Assembly (NCBI RefSeq): GCF_035989245.1
Contig: NZ_JAYMFF010000011.1
Location: 124,001 to 188,000, forward strand
Source: Adlercreutzia wanghongyangiae
GTDB taxonomy: Bacteria; Actinomycetota; Coriobacteriia; Coriobacteriales; Eggerthellaceae
DNA length: 64,000 nt
Reading direction: 5' to 3'
In this document: positions 35,984 to 45,097 of the stretch, one piece after another
How the letters are laid out: every line of letters begins with the position of its first letter
Numbering within the stretch: the first letter of the stretch is position 1
The notes under the pieces: generated by a model
Database searches by the model: none
Told to the model about the DNA's origin: nothing
Seen by the model: the letters and a program-made list of their open reading frames with translations, nothing else
Program-made: the position numbers and the translations under genes

Positions 35984-37246
35984 ATGAGCGATCCGAACGT
36001 GGTAGTGGCCCGCAACACCGATGCGGCGCCGATGAGCGATCTGTATTCGCAGACCGTGGCGTTCTCCCACTACAACAACCTGTCGGCCCAGCTGCCCATC
36101 GACCCGGCGACGGGTGCCATCGTGGCAGGCGGCGCCGCCGAGCAGGCCGAGCAGTGCTTCAAGAACCTGAAGGCCATCGTGGAGAGCATCGGCCACGACA
36201 TGAACGACATCATCCGCGTGTCCATCTTCCTGGCCGACATCATGGATCTGAACGCGGTGGAGAAGGTGCAGGCCTCCTTCTTCCCCACCTACCAGCCCGC
36301 CCGCACTGTGGCCGCCGTGGACGCGCTGCCGCAGGGCGCCCTCGTGTTCATCGAGGCGCTCGTGGACAACGGCGAGGGCACGCAGTCGGTGCCCCAGGCC
36401 GGCGACCTGGTGAAGCTCACCAACAACACCCATGCCGCCCCCTTCGACGCCGCATCCACCCAGACCGTGGCGTTCTCGCACTACAACAACATCACCATGC
36501 AGCTCCCGCTGGATCCCGGCACGGGGCGCCCCATCCTGGGCGGCGTGGCCGAGCAGACCGCCCAGTGCCTGCGCAACGTGAAGGCCATCCTCGCCTCCGT
36601 GGACGTGCCGCTGGACGACATCGTGAAGGCGACCATCTTCGTGAAGGACCTGGCCGCCATGGACGCGGTGAACGAGGTGTACAAGACCTTCTTCCCCGAC
36701 TCCGGCATTGCCCGCGCCGTGAACTACCTGCCGGCCCGCACCGTGGTGCCCGTGAAGGATCTGCCCTTCCACTGTGACGTGGCCGTCGAGGCCGTGGTGT
36801 CCCACGGCGACGGCACCCCGCCCCAGGCCATCGAGGACCGTCACGGCCTCATCATCGAGGCGAGCAACACCGATGCGGCCCCCAAGTGCCCCTTCTCCAC
36901 GCAGACCGTGGCGTTCTCGCACTACAACAACATCTCCGGTCAGCTGCCGCTTGATCTGTCCGGCAACCTGGTGGCCGGCGGCGTGGCCGAGCAGACCGCG
37001 CAGTGCTTGCGGTATGTGAAGGCCATCGTGGAGTCGGTTGACCACGAGGTGGCCGACATCGTGAAGGTGAACGTGTATCTGGCCGATATGGCCGACCTTG
37101 ACGCCATGAACGAGGCCTACGCCGCCTTCTTCGGCGACCACAAGCCCGCCCGCAAGGTCGTGGGCTGCGGCGAGCTGCCCTTCGGCGCCCGCGTCATGAT
37201 CGACGCCATCGCCGGCAACTGGGAAGGCACCCCGCCCATCGCCTAG
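35984..37246 (+). CDS. Triple-domain RidA/YjgF-family protein
   Basis: The 420-residue protein uses the ATG at 35984 (GAAAGGGG upstream). It contains three successive ~135-residue RidA domains, each beginning near QTVAFSHYNN. The arginine that binds the imine/carboxylate in RidA enzymes is kept in all three (Arg107, Arg252, Arg390, in PART, PART and PARK). RidA removes reactive 2-aminoacrylate-type enamines; normal RidA is a trimer of single ~130-residue chains, so this gene may encode a one-chain trimer. It follows the solute-binding protein/kinase operon by 333 bp and has its own promoter. Confidence 0.92.
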   Translation: MSDPNVVVARNTDAAPMSDLYSQTVAFSHYNNLSAQLPIDPATGAIVAGGAAEQAEQCFKNLKAIVESIGHDMNDIIRVSIFLADIMDLNAVEKVQASFFPTYQPARTVAAVDALPQGALVFIEALVDNGEGTQSVPQAGDLVKLTNNTHAAPFDAASTQTVAFSHYNNITMQLPLDPGTGRPILGGVAEQTAQCLRNVKAILASVDVPLDDIVKATIFVKDLAAMDAVNEVYKTFFPDSGIARAVNYLPARTVVPVKDLPFHCDVAVEAVVSHGDGTPPQAIEDRHGLIIEASNTDAAPKCPFSTQTVAFSHYNNISGQLPLDLSGNLVAGGVAEQTAQCLRYVKAIVESVDHEVADIVKVNVYLADMADLDAMNEAYAAFFGDHKPARKVVGCGELPFGARVMIDAIAGNWEGTPPIA

Positions 37247-37285
37247 CATGCGCGCATGCACATACTTCGCGCTCTTACATGCATA

Positions 37286-37319
37286 GGGAGGGGATCCGAA
37301 GCACTTCGGGTCCCCTCCC
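37286..37319 (+). terminator. Hairpin after the RidA-fusion gene
   Basis: GGGAGGGGATCCGA (37286-37299) pairs with TCGGGTCCCCTCCC (37306-37319), with one G-U pair and a 6-base loop. Only GCTTT follows, so the T tract is weak. Confidence 0.7.
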
Positions 37320-37655
37320 GCTTTCGGCCCCTGAGCCCGCCGACCGCAAGGAGCCGCCACCGCTCACCAAGGAGGGCTCCAAAAGGAGAGCTCTGGAAAG
37401 AAAAGGGTCCCGAAAACGCCTTAAAACCCTCCCGTGTCACCTTCGACACATGAAAATGCCGATTATTTCCGCTTACGATGCAACTGCTGACCTGAAAATG
37501 CGTTTGCGATGCATTTAAACCGTCGTTTCGGCTTCATATCGGGGTAAAAGCCGGCGAAAGCCAGCAAATACCCCCTCTTCCTGCATCACAAACGCCAATT
37601 CTTGGACGAAATGTCCTCATCTCGTTGACCGTGCCCCGGGGCACCCCGACTCGCC
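37320..37655. other. Spacer between convergent genes, no gene recognised
   Basis: TGAAAATGC appears twice and GATGCA twice within 37448-37520, a weak repeat. No RNA motif or supported frame was seen. Confidence 0.4.
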
Positions 37656-39971
37656 CTACTTCTGCGGAATATGCTTGTCCAAAAGGGCGATGAGGGCGTG
37701 GGTGTTCAGCGGCTTGGTGGTCAGCGCCGTCATGCCGGCTTCGCGGGCGCGGCGCTGGCCTTCCTCGAAGGCGTCGGCCGTCTCGGCAATGATGGGCAAG
37801 CTGGCCGCATCAGGGCGGTCAAGCGCACGGATCTCACGCGTGGCCTCGTCGCCGTCCATGCGGGGCATGCGCATGTCCATGAGCACGGCATCGTAATGGA
37901 ACGGCGCCACCGAAGCCACCTTGCGCACGGCCGCATCGCCGTCGCGGGCCTCTTCCACGGTGAAGCCGTAGTCCTTCAGGATTTCCATCAGAATCTCGCG
38001 GGACAGATCGTCGTCGTCTACCACGAGCACCTTGCAACCCGCGAAATCGCGGCGACACTCCTCCATTGCGGCGTTTCGCGCCTCTTCCTGGGAAACCTCC
38101 TCCGGCGAGGCCAAGCGCAGCGGCAGCGTGATGGTGAAGGTGGAACCGCGGCCCACCACGCTTTCCACCTGAATCTCGCCGCCCATGAGGTCCACGAGGC
38201 TCTTGGTGATGGTCATGCCCAGGCCCGTGCCCTCGGTCTTGTTCGCGTAGCCCAGCCCGTCGCGCTCGAAGGGCAGGAAGATGCGGTCGAGGAACTCCGG
38301 GGTCATGCCGCAGCCGGTGTCGCTCACAGTGATGGCATAGCTGCCGAAGCCGCGCGGGGCGCCCTCGCGCTCGGCCAGGGACACCGTGACCAGGCCACCG
38401 GCCGGCGTGAACTTCAGCGCGTTGCCCACGGTGTTCACCAGCACCTGATTCAAACGCAGCGGGTCGGTGACCACTTGGGTGTGGGTCAACCCGGCCGCAT
38501 CTACCGTCAGATCGATACCGCAGGCCTCGGCCTTGTCGCTGAACATGGTGGCCACCTCGGCAGCCACCTCGTCCAAATCCACCACGTCCTCGTTGAACGA
38601 CATGCGCCCGCTCTCGATGCGACTCACGTCCAGAATGTCGTTCACCAGGCTGAGCAGGTGATCGCTGGAAAGCGTGATCTTGCGCAGGCAATCGCGCACG
38701 CGGTCGGTGTCGTTCAGGTGATCCAGCGCGATAGCCGCGAAACCCGAGATGGAATTCATGGGCGTGCGGAAGTCGTGGGACATGTTGGTGAGGAAGGTGG
38801 ATTTCGCCCGGCTGGCGTGCTCGGCCAAATCGAGCGCGTTCTGCAGCGCCAGCTTCTGCAGCAGCTGCTCGCGCATCTCGTGGGTGACGTTGCGGGCTGC
38901 CAGAATCACCTTGCTGCTGGGATGGGGCAGCCGGATGATGCGCAGCTCCACGTACTGCTCCTCATCGCCGAACAGGCGGCGGTAGCCCACCGAGAAATCG
39001 GCCTCGCCGTCCTCCAGGCGCTTCCACAAAACGTCGGGCCCCACCTCGGCGAGCACGCGGGGGCGGTCCTCCTCCACCACGTACGTTTCGATGTAGCGCC
39101 GCATGGCGGACGGATAGTCGGCCTCCTGCGCGCTTGCCAAGGCGAGCTCGGCCGTGTCGTTCTCGCCGCGACGGTACACCTCCAGCTCGTTGGTCTCCAG
39201 ATCGACCAGGTACAGCGCGAAGTTCTCGGCACCCAGGCTGTCGATGACCTCCACGTACTGCTCGCTGCGCTGCTCTGCCTGCTTGGTGCGGGTGAAATCT
39301 TCCAGAAAGCCGTAGGCGAAGCGCTCGGAGCGGCCCGTGTGGTCCAAGCTGATGCGCAGCCAGCGCCCGTCGGCGAGCTGGCCCTCCTGGTAGAGGCTCG
39401 TCTGGTTCTCGAGGAAGTTTTCCATCTGACGGCGCAGATCATCGCCGGCGGTGAGCCCGAAGGTGCGCTCGATGAACTCCGCCAAGCTGATGTAGTCGGT
39501 GTCCACGCCGCTCTGCTCGCGGGCCGAGTCGGTGAGCAGCATCTGGCGGTAGCGCATGTCGAAGAAGAACAGGCCCGCAGCCGCCTTGTCGAGCGAGCGC
39601 TGGGCCGGCACAATCCAGCTCGTCACATCCTGCAGGGTGAGGGCGAACAGGCCCTCGGCCACGGGGAACACCTCGGCGCGGAAAAACTGGCGCAGCATGT
39701 CGGAAAGTGTCTCGAACTCCACGGACTTACCCTCGTAGGCCGCCTCGTAGAAATGATCGAGCCACGCCGGATCGCCGCCCCAGATGGTGTACATGCCCAC
39801 GCCTATGAGGTCTTCCACCGCATGATCGGTAATGGAGGCCATGGCGGGGTTCAGATAGCGGTAGACCGCATCGTAAGGGCGCCCCTCGTCGTCAAGCAGC
39901 ACCTCGGCGACACCAAAAGGCAGAGGGCTGCGGTCGAACGTCGTCGCCCAAACCCTCAGCATCTCGTCCAT
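37656..39971 (-). CDS. PAS-containing hybrid histidine kinase, cytoplasmic
   Basis: The 771-residue protein starts at the ATG at 39971 (GGGGAG upstream); an ATG 17 codons earlier lacks support. There is no membrane segment. The N-terminal half looks like two or three PAS-type sensor domains (AYRYLNPAMASITDHAVEDL region, then VGYRRLFGDEEQYVELRIIR). The kinase motif FLTNMSHDFRTPMN carries His399; NTVGNALKFT and GTGLGMTI mark the ATPase domain; a receiver domain has Asp699 in VLMDMRMP. It converges on the RidA gene. Output partner unknown. Confidence 0.9.
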   Translation of the reverse strand: MDEMLRVWATTFDRSPLPFGVAEVLLDDEGRPYDAVYRYLNPAMASITDHAVEDLIGVGMYTIWGGDPAWLDHFYEAAYEGKSVEFETLSDMLRQFFRAEVFPVAEGLFALTLQDVTSWIVPAQRSLDKAAAGLFFFDMRYRQMLLTDSAREQSGVDTDYISLAEFIERTFGLTAGDDLRRQMENFLENQTSLYQEGQLADGRWLRISLDHTGRSERFAYGFLEDFTRTKQAEQRSEQYVEVIDSLGAENFALYLVDLETNELEVYRRGENDTAELALASAQEADYPSAMRRYIETYVVEEDRPRVLAEVGPDVLWKRLEDGEADFSVGYRRLFGDEEQYVELRIIRLPHPSSKVILAARNVTHEMREQLLQKLALQNALDLAEHASRAKSTFLTNMSHDFRTPMNSISGFAAIALDHLNDTDRVRDCLRKITLSSDHLLSLVNDILDVSRIESGRMSFNEDVVDLDEVAAEVATMFSDKAEACGIDLTVDAAGLTHTQVVTDPLRLNQVLVNTVGNALKFTPAGGLVTVSLAEREGAPRGFGSYAITVSDTGCGMTPEFLDRIFLPFERDGLGYANKTEGTGLGMTITKSLVDLMGGEIQVESVVGRGSTFTITLPLRLASPEEVSQEEARNAAMEECRRDFAGCKVLVVDDDDLSREILMEILKDYGFTVEEARDGDAAVRKVASVAPFHYDAVLMDMRMPRMDGDEATREIRALDRPDAASLPIIAETADAFEEGQRRAREAGMTALTTKPLNTHALIALLDKHIPQK

Positions 39972-40160
39972 GGTACGCTCCCCTTCCCAGACCAGCCGGA
40001 ATTCTTCCCTAGGATGCACCATAATAGTTTAGCATGATATTACCGCAAGCGCCCACTAGGCGGAAATTCCCCAGCACAGACCTGGTATCTCCTCAGCCAC
40101 CAATTTTGTGCATATGAGCAAAAATAGGTAGGTGAAGGACAGCTCCTGGGACCCCGCTGA

Positions 40161-40280
40161 CGGAAGGTCGATGAGGGCGTAGGTGTCGGTGTTCTGGTGC
40201 TGATGCAAGATGCGACACACCGTGACTGCGCGATCGTCATGGCGGTAGAAAATGCGGTAAGGGCCTGCGGGCCGGAACAC
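40161..40280 (-). pseudogene. C-terminal remnant of a RelE/ParE-family toxin
   Basis: The 40 residues FRPAGPYRIFYRHDD ... ILHQHQNTDTYALIDL match the last part of RelE/ParE-type toxins, where GPYRIFYR and HQ.QDTDDYALID are typical. The N-terminal half and an antitoxin gene are missing; the fragment starts right after the terminator of the neighbouring lipoprotein gene. The frame runs on to 40056 without homology. Confidence 0.65.
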
Positions 40281-40305
40281 AAAAAGGCGCCCCGTGGGGC
40301 GCCTT
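40281..40305 (-). terminator. Terminator of the small lipoprotein gene
   Basis: On the minus strand GGCGCCCC pairs with GGGGCGCC with a very tight loop, followed by five T residues. Confidence 0.85.
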
Positions 40306-40331
40306 GGCAGGATCTGCGAAGTTGCGGCAGG

Positions 40332-40799
40332 CTATTCGGCGGCCTGACCGGCATCCTCGGTCGTGCCCGCGGCCGCAGCCAGGGCGTCGGCGGGAATCTC
40401 GCCCTTCTTGAACTTCAGAGAGTTGCCTTCCACGGCCAGCACCAGCTCGTCGCCCTCCAGGGTGGCATCGGCGGTGTCGCCCTCGAAGGTAATGGCCACG
40501 GTGTTGGCGTCCTTGGCCTCCCAGGTGCCGTTGGTGTTGGTGCCGAACAGGCTGATGACAGCGTTGCCGCCCTCGTTCAGCTGCATGTACACGTACAGGC
40601 CCATCTGCTCCATGGCCTCGATGGACTCGGCATCCAGCTCCTGGCCGTCGTTCTGGCCGCCGGACAGCATCCAGTCGCCCTGGAAGTTCGCGGCGTTGTC
40701 GCTACCGCTGTTAGTACCCCCTCCCGCGCAGCCGACGAGCGCCACACACAGCGCCATTGCGCACACGGCCACTGCAAAGATCTTCGCCTTCAGTTTCAT
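40332..40799 (-). CDS. Small lipoprotein of unknown function
   Basis: The 155-residue protein has a signal peptide ending in ALVGC, a good lipobox with Cys24. The mature protein is acidic and starts with a Gly/Ser/Asn-rich linker. The fold looks like a beta-rich single domain (GDWMLSGGQNDGQ ... ISLFGTNTNGTW ... LEGDELVLAVEG), seen in many uncharacterised Eggerthellaceae surface lipoproteins. AGGAGCGGGA precedes the ATG. It has its own terminator, so it is monocistronic. Confidence 0.8.
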   Translation of the reverse strand: MKLKAKIFAVAVCAMALCVALVGCAGGGTNSGSDNAANFQGDWMLSGGQNDGQELDAESIEAMEQMGLYVYMQLNEGGNAVISLFGTNTNGTWEAKDANTVAITFEGDTADATLEGDELVLAVEGNSLKFKKGEIPADALAAAAGTTEDAGQAAE

Positions 40800-40918
40800 T
40801 CCCGCTCCTTTTCGGTTGGTTATACAGACGCGCCTATGATAATCCTTAGCCGCTGAATCATCAATGAATCAGCTGGGCTCTTTCGACGGGCGCGCCCCAA
40901 TCTGCGTCGCGCGCTTTC

Positions 40919-41377
40919 CTAGCCGCGGTGCAGGCAACCGGCAACCGGGCAACCCACGGTGCCGTCCTCGTGATGGATGTACTGGCGGATGAAGCCGATA
41001 CCGGCCAGGGCGAGCGCCACGCCGAGGCCCGTGTAGAAGAAGGCCACGAACCAGCCGGGCACCACGCCGAAGGAGCGCAGGGCAATGCCGCCGCCCATCA
41101 TAACGGCCATGATGAGGTAGCCCTTCACGTCGAAGAACTTCAGGACGTGCATCTTCTCCTCGCCGTAGCCGCGAATGCGCGCGGCATGCTTGGCCACGAG
41201 CTTCGAGAACATGGCGTGGAAGGCGACGAACGTGGCGGGAATGCCGATGACGAGCAACCACGAGTTGGCGGCGCCGCCCATGCACGCCTCAAGGCCCATG
41301 CGCGCCACTTGCGTTCCGGCGATGAGCCAGACAGCGGCCGCGATGAGCAGCAGGTACTTGGAGCGAGCTTTGAACAT
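40919..41377 (-). CDS. Small integral membrane protein of unknown function
   Basis: The 152-residue protein has about four hydrophobic helices (LLLIAAAVWLIAGTQVA, WLLVIGIPATFVAFHAM, GYLIMAVMMGGGIAL, WFVAFFYTGLGVALALAGIG). A KHAARIRGYGEEK loop lies between helices 2 and 3. The C-terminus carries CPVAGCLHRG, with two cysteines and a histidine that could bind metal. No family was recognised. AAGGAGGG precedes the ATG. It is divergent from the MGMT-like gene. Confidence 0.75.
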   Translation of the reverse strand: MFKARSKYLLLIAAAVWLIAGTQVARMGLEACMGGAANSWLLVIGIPATFVAFHAMFSKLVAKHAARIRGYGEEKMHVLKFFDVKGYLIMAVMMGGGIALRSFGVVPGWFVAFFYTGLGVALALAGIGFIRQYIHHEDGTVGCPVAGCLHRG

Positions 41378-41640
41378 AGGCCCTCCTTAGGGCGATGGGG
41401 CGGGCGACGGGATGTGCCGGGGCACCCGCGAGGGAGCACCCGCGCAGAGCCGCCGCGGGGCGCGTTGTTTTCTCCGCGCACGATACCATCCCGCCCGTGC
41501 CTGTTCCACAAAGTGCGCTATGCTGACAGCAAAACTTCAGGAAGCCGTCACGTTGGCTCGCACCCGCGCTGCTTGTGCCGAACCGCGAGGCGGCCGGCGC
41601 TGCGAAAGGGAGCGGTGCCCCTTCGACAGGAGGAACAGCC

Positions 41641-42039
41641 ATGGGAGATTTCGCCAACCGGGTCTTTGCGGTGGTGCGACGCATTCCGCGCGGAAAGGTG
41701 GCCACCTACGGCCAGGTGGGAAGACTCATCGGGGCGCCGCGGGGCGCCCGCTACGTGGGATATGCGCTGCACGCGAACCCCGAGCCGGGCACCGAACCGG
41801 GCTGCGTCCCCTGCCACCGCGTGGTGTTCAAGGACGGCCGCATGGCCACGGGCTTTGCCTTCGGCGGCCCCGACGAGCAGCGCAAGATGCTGGTCGCCGA
41901 GGGCGTGGGCTTCGACGAGGAGGGCCGCGTGCTCATGGACGCCTTCCAGTGGGATGGCCGCTCGGATGGCGCGGGCACGGAGAGCGAGCCCTCCGGCCCG
42001 CCGCCCGACTTCGATTGGAAGGCCGAGCTGGGCGAGTAA
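41641..42039 (+). CDS. MGMT-family DNA alkylation-repair protein
   Basis: The 132-residue single domain has IPRGKVATYGQVGRLIG, the DNA-binding helix-turn-helix of O6-alkylguanine-DNA alkyltransferases, and PCHRVV with the acceptor Cys58. Alkyltransferase-like proteins carry Trp in place of this Cys, so a true transferase activity is plausible. It lacks the N-terminal domain of Ogt, giving the short form. The ATG follows GACAGGAGG. Confidence 0.9.
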   Translation: MGDFANRVFAVVRRIPRGKVATYGQVGRLIGAPRGARYVGYALHANPEPGTEPGCVPCHRVVFKDGRMATGFAFGGPDEQRKMLVAEGVGFDEEGRVLMDAFQWDGRSDGAGTESEPSGPPPDFDWKAELGE

Positions 42040-42136
42040 GCGCGTGCCGCACGGCGAGGCGCAAGGGACGCGCTGGATCGCTCACCCCCCCCCTCGCAAA
42101 GACAAATTCGAACCGCAGCCATCGAAACCTCATCAT

Positions 42137-42282
42137 TTGCTTTGAAAATCACGGGTAGCGTAGCCTCCAAGGCCCTTCGGTGCAAAACGACCTTATCGCG
42201 ACCTGGTAAAACGCAGCTTCTCCTTTACAAGAAGCGTATCAGCAGCCATCGAAAACTACGCTACCCGTGATTTTCAAAGCAA
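42137..42282. repeat. Inverted-repeat element C (146 bp)
   Basis: Arms 42137-42163 and 42256-42282 are perfect 27-base inverted copies beginning TTGCTTTGAAAATCACGG. GCAGCCATCGAAA also occurs as a direct repeat just outside the left arm and just inside the right arm. It lies between convergent genes and resembles the arm sequence of element D at 58111. Confidence 0.85.
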
Positions 42283-42292
42283 TCCACCAACC

Positions 42293-43615
42293 TCAGCCAA
42301 GCAGTGGCTCGATATACGCGAGGGGCGCCACGCGCACACGGCCGCAGTACGGCGCGCCGGCGGGAGCGAGCAAGCCCGGCTTGGGAACGATCATGGTAAC
42401 CGTAACGTCGGCGCGCACCGACTCGGCGGCCGCCGCGCCGGTCTGGGCCGAAAGGCCGCTCGGCACATCGGCGGCCACGACCGCAGTGCCGCGCTCGCGG
42501 GCGGCGTTCAGGGCGCGAATCCAGCTGTCGAAGGGCGGCTTTACCGTATCGTGGGAGAACCCCGTGCCCAAAATGGCGTCGAGAGCGAGCGGCGCGTCCG
42601 CGAGAAGCGATTCCACGGCGGCGAGGTCGGGGGCGACATGCACGGCACTGCCCGGGCCGAGTGCTGCCGCGGCGCGCAAGGCGGCCCCGCGAGCCGGCTC
42701 GGCGGTCAGCTCGTCGGGTGCCTTCGCCGTAATCACCCGTACGGGAATGCCCCAATTGTCCAGGTACTCGGCCGCCACCCAGCCGTCGCCGCCGTTGTTC
42801 CCGTTGCCGCAGAATACGACCGCCGGGCCCTCGCGGCGCACGGCGCGGCCCGCGGCGCCCTTGGCAACACCGCCGCCGCACGCCGGAAGCGGCCCGTCGG
42901 CCTTCCCCTTCTCCGTCTCGCCGCCCTTCCCTTCCAGTGCCTTGCGCGCCTCGTAGGCGAGAAAGCGGCCGGCCCGGCGCATAAGCGCATCGAGCGGAGT
43001 GCCGGCGGCGGCTATGGCCCCCTCCAGCGCCACCACCTCGGGCACTTCGAGCGCGGGCGGCCGGAAGGGCGTGACCGACTCGGCCACCGCGCGATAGGCC
43101 TCCACCAGCCGCGGCAGCGACCAGACGGCGTTGGCGGGACTCGTGGAAGGCAGCTTCTCCGCGGCCATTCCCGTGGCCGGCTCGCAGAGCTTCCCGTAGA
43201 GCCGCGCTGCAGTGGATCCCGTGCAGAACACGCGCCGCACGGGGGCCGCTTGCAAAATGCGCGCCATATCGTTCGGCTGTGCGTTGGCGATGGAGGCATC
43301 AGACGCCCCCTCGATGTCGCACGACGCCAGCACGTCCCACAGCGCGATATGGCGGCGCAGCAGCAGATCGGTGCGCTCGGCGTTGTTCTCGGGCACCGGC
43401 TCGTCGAACAGCGCCGCCAACACGCGCCAGAAGCGGTTCTGCGGATGCCCGTAGAAAAAACCCTCCTCGCGTGATTTGGGCGACGGCATGGTGCCCAGCA
43501 CGAGCACCTCCGAGCGCCCGTCGTACACCGGGTCGATCGTATGCTCCACGCGCCCGGCACGGCAGAGCGCCCGACCCCCGTCGCGCGCCTTCTCACTGCG
43601 CCTTGTTCCGCTCAT
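42293..43615 (-). CDS. Fusion: DNA-deoxyinosine/uracil glycosylase with NAD(P)HX epimerase (NnrE)
   Basis: The 440-residue protein starts at the ATG at 43615 (GGGGAGGAG upstream). Residues ~24-185 are a family-6 uracil-DNA glycosylase-like (HDG) domain: VLGTMPSPKSREEGFFYG and HPQNRFW with the active-site Asn60. Residues ~194-436 are the YjeF N-terminal/NnrE domain: ALMRRAGRFLAYEA, CGNGNNGGDGWVAAEYL, LDAILGTG and ADVPSG. The first excises deaminated bases; the second repairs damaged NAD(P)H. Both act on damaged nucleotides, a possible reason for the fusion. No NnrD dehydratase domain is attached. Confidence 0.88.
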   Translation of the reverse strand: MSGTRRSEKARDGGRALCRAGRVEHTIDPVYDGRSEVLVLGTMPSPKSREEGFFYGHPQNRFWRVLAALFDEPVPENNAERTDLLLRRHIALWDVLASCDIEGASDASIANAQPNDMARILQAAPVRRVFCTGSTAARLYGKLCEPATGMAAEKLPSTSPANAVWSLPRLVEAYRAVAESVTPFRPPALEVPEVVALEGAIAAAGTPLDALMRRAGRFLAYEARKALEGKGGETEKGKADGPLPACGGGVAKGAAGRAVRREGPAVVFCGNGNNGGDGWVAAEYLDNWGIPVRVITAKAPDELTAEPARGAALRAAAALGPGSAVHVAPDLAAVESLLADAPLALDAILGTGFSHDTVKPPFDSWIRALNAARERGTAVVAADVPSGLSAQTGAAAAESVRADVTVTMIVPKPGLLAPAGAPYCGRVRVAPLAYIEPLLG

Positions 43616-43687
43616 AGGGGCTCCTCCCCGTCGCTCATCTGCTATGGTGTCCAGTGTAGCGAAACTGGAAGGCAGGTTGGAGGGAAT

Positions 43688-44971
43688 GTGAGGGGCTTTT
43701 CGCGCCGCGCGTGGCTCTTTGTCCGCGAGCACGGGGTGCTCGTCGCCGCAGCTCTGGCGGCTACCGCCTCCATGGTGGCGGTAGCGCCCGACGAGGCGTA
43801 CTGGAGCTACTTCGACTGGCGAACCCTGGAATGCCTGTTCTGCGTACTGACCGTGGCAAGCGCCTTCCGGCTCATGGGCGCCTTCGACCACGGAGCCCGC
43901 GCCATTATCGGGCGCTTCCGCACGCCAAGCGCCCTTGCCCTGGCCCTCGTGCTCACCACAGCCGCGCTTTCCATGGTGGCCACCAACGACATGGCCCTCA
44001 TCATGATGCTGCCGCTCTCCGCCGCGACCCTCATGGCGGCAGGCCAGGCGCGGATTCTTCCCGCCGTCTTCGCGCTCCAGGGAATCGCGGCGAACCTCTG
44101 CGGCATGATCATGCCCTTCGGGAACCCTCAGAACCTGTACTTGTACTCGTACTACGACCTGGGCCTTCGGGACTTCCTCGGTACCATGGCGCTCCCCTTC
44201 GCCGTCTCCACGGCGGGCGTGATCGCCTGCACCCTGACCCTAACGCGCGCAGGCTCCGAGGAGGAAAGCGGCGAGAAACCGCAGGCGAGCACGGAGCGCG
44301 ACGGGACAGCGGCCTCCGGCGCGGTCGCGGGCAACGCCAGGGGCGCGGGAACCGATAAAGCCGCTTCTCCCGACAGCCCGGCGGCCGTGGCACGGAAGTC
44401 AACCTCACTCGGCTGCCTAAGCCGCCGGCGTCTCGTTGCCTACCTGGCGCTTTTCCTGCTCACGATTCTCGCCGTGTTCGGCGTCGTGCCGTCCTGGGCG
44501 GCCACCCTCGTCGTCATCGCCGTTCTCGCCGCGACGGATCGTCGGGCCCTCGCCTCCGTCGACTACCCCCTGCTGCTCACGTTCGCGTGCTTCTTCGTAT
44601 TCGCTGGGAACCTCGCCCGCCTTCCCGAGCTGAACGCATGGCTTGGCGCGCTCATGGCCGACCACGGCCTTCTCGCCAGCGCGGGCCTCAGCCAAATCAT
44701 CAGCAACGTGCCCGCCGCCGTGCTGCTCTCGCATTTCACCAGCGCGTGGCAGCCGCTCCTCGTCGGCGTGAACATCGGCGGCGCCGGCACTCTCGTCGGC
44801 TCGCTCGCAAGCCTCATCACTCTCCAGCACTTCACGAGCGTCCGGAAGATCTTCCCCCAAGCCCGCACCCTGCCCGAACTTTCGACAGCCCGCTTCCTCG
44901 GCCTCTTCGCTACCCTGAACTTCGCCTTCCTGGCACTGCTGCTCGTCGTTTGCTCGCTTGGCGTGCAATAA
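43688..44971 (+). CDS. SLC13/ArsB-like anion permease
   Basis: The 427-residue protein begins at the GTG at 43688 after GGAGGG. About ten hydrophobic helices are visible. MVATNDMALIMMLPLSA and IIMPFGNPQNLYLYSYY are characteristic of the ion transporter (CitT/ArsB/NhaD) superfamily; a second half repeats LSQIISNVPAAVLLSH. A hydrophilic Ser/Ala-rich loop (~residues 190-240) links the halves. Substrate could be a dicarboxylate, anion or metalloid. Confidence 0.85.
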   Translation: MRGFSRRAWLFVREHGVLVAAALAATASMVAVAPDEAYWSYFDWRTLECLFCVLTVASAFRLMGAFDHGARAIIGRFRTPSALALALVLTTAALSMVATNDMALIMMLPLSAATLMAAGQARILPAVFALQGIAANLCGMIMPFGNPQNLYLYSYYDLGLRDFLGTMALPFAVSTAGVIACTLTLTRAGSEEESGEKPQASTERDGTAASGAVAGNARGAGTDKAASPDSPAAVARKSTSLGCLSRRRLVAYLALFLLTILAVFGVVPSWAATLVVIAVLAATDRRALASVDYPLLLTFACFFVFAGNLARLPELNAWLGALMADHGLLASAGLSQIISNVPAAVLLSHFTSAWQPLLVGVNIGGAGTLVGSLASLITLQHFTSVRKIFPQARTLPELSTARFLGLFATLNFAFLALLLVVCSLGVQ

Positions 44972-45097
44972 CGGTGCCCAGCGCACCTGGGCGAATGCAG
45001 GTAAGCGCCGCCGCACACCCGTCATGCGTCAGAAGGCCCCATCGCGCGCCCATTGGCCTATACTGGATCGGCAGTTGCGAGACGAAGGAGGCCGATT

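Noticed and set aside
37671..40037. 788-codon plus-strand open frame
   Set aside because: Exact antisense shadow of the hybrid kinase gene.
44972..45097. Fluoride riboswitch upstream of crcB
   Set aside because: The expected conserved core could not be recognised; only a GCCCAG/CTGGGC hairpin is visible.
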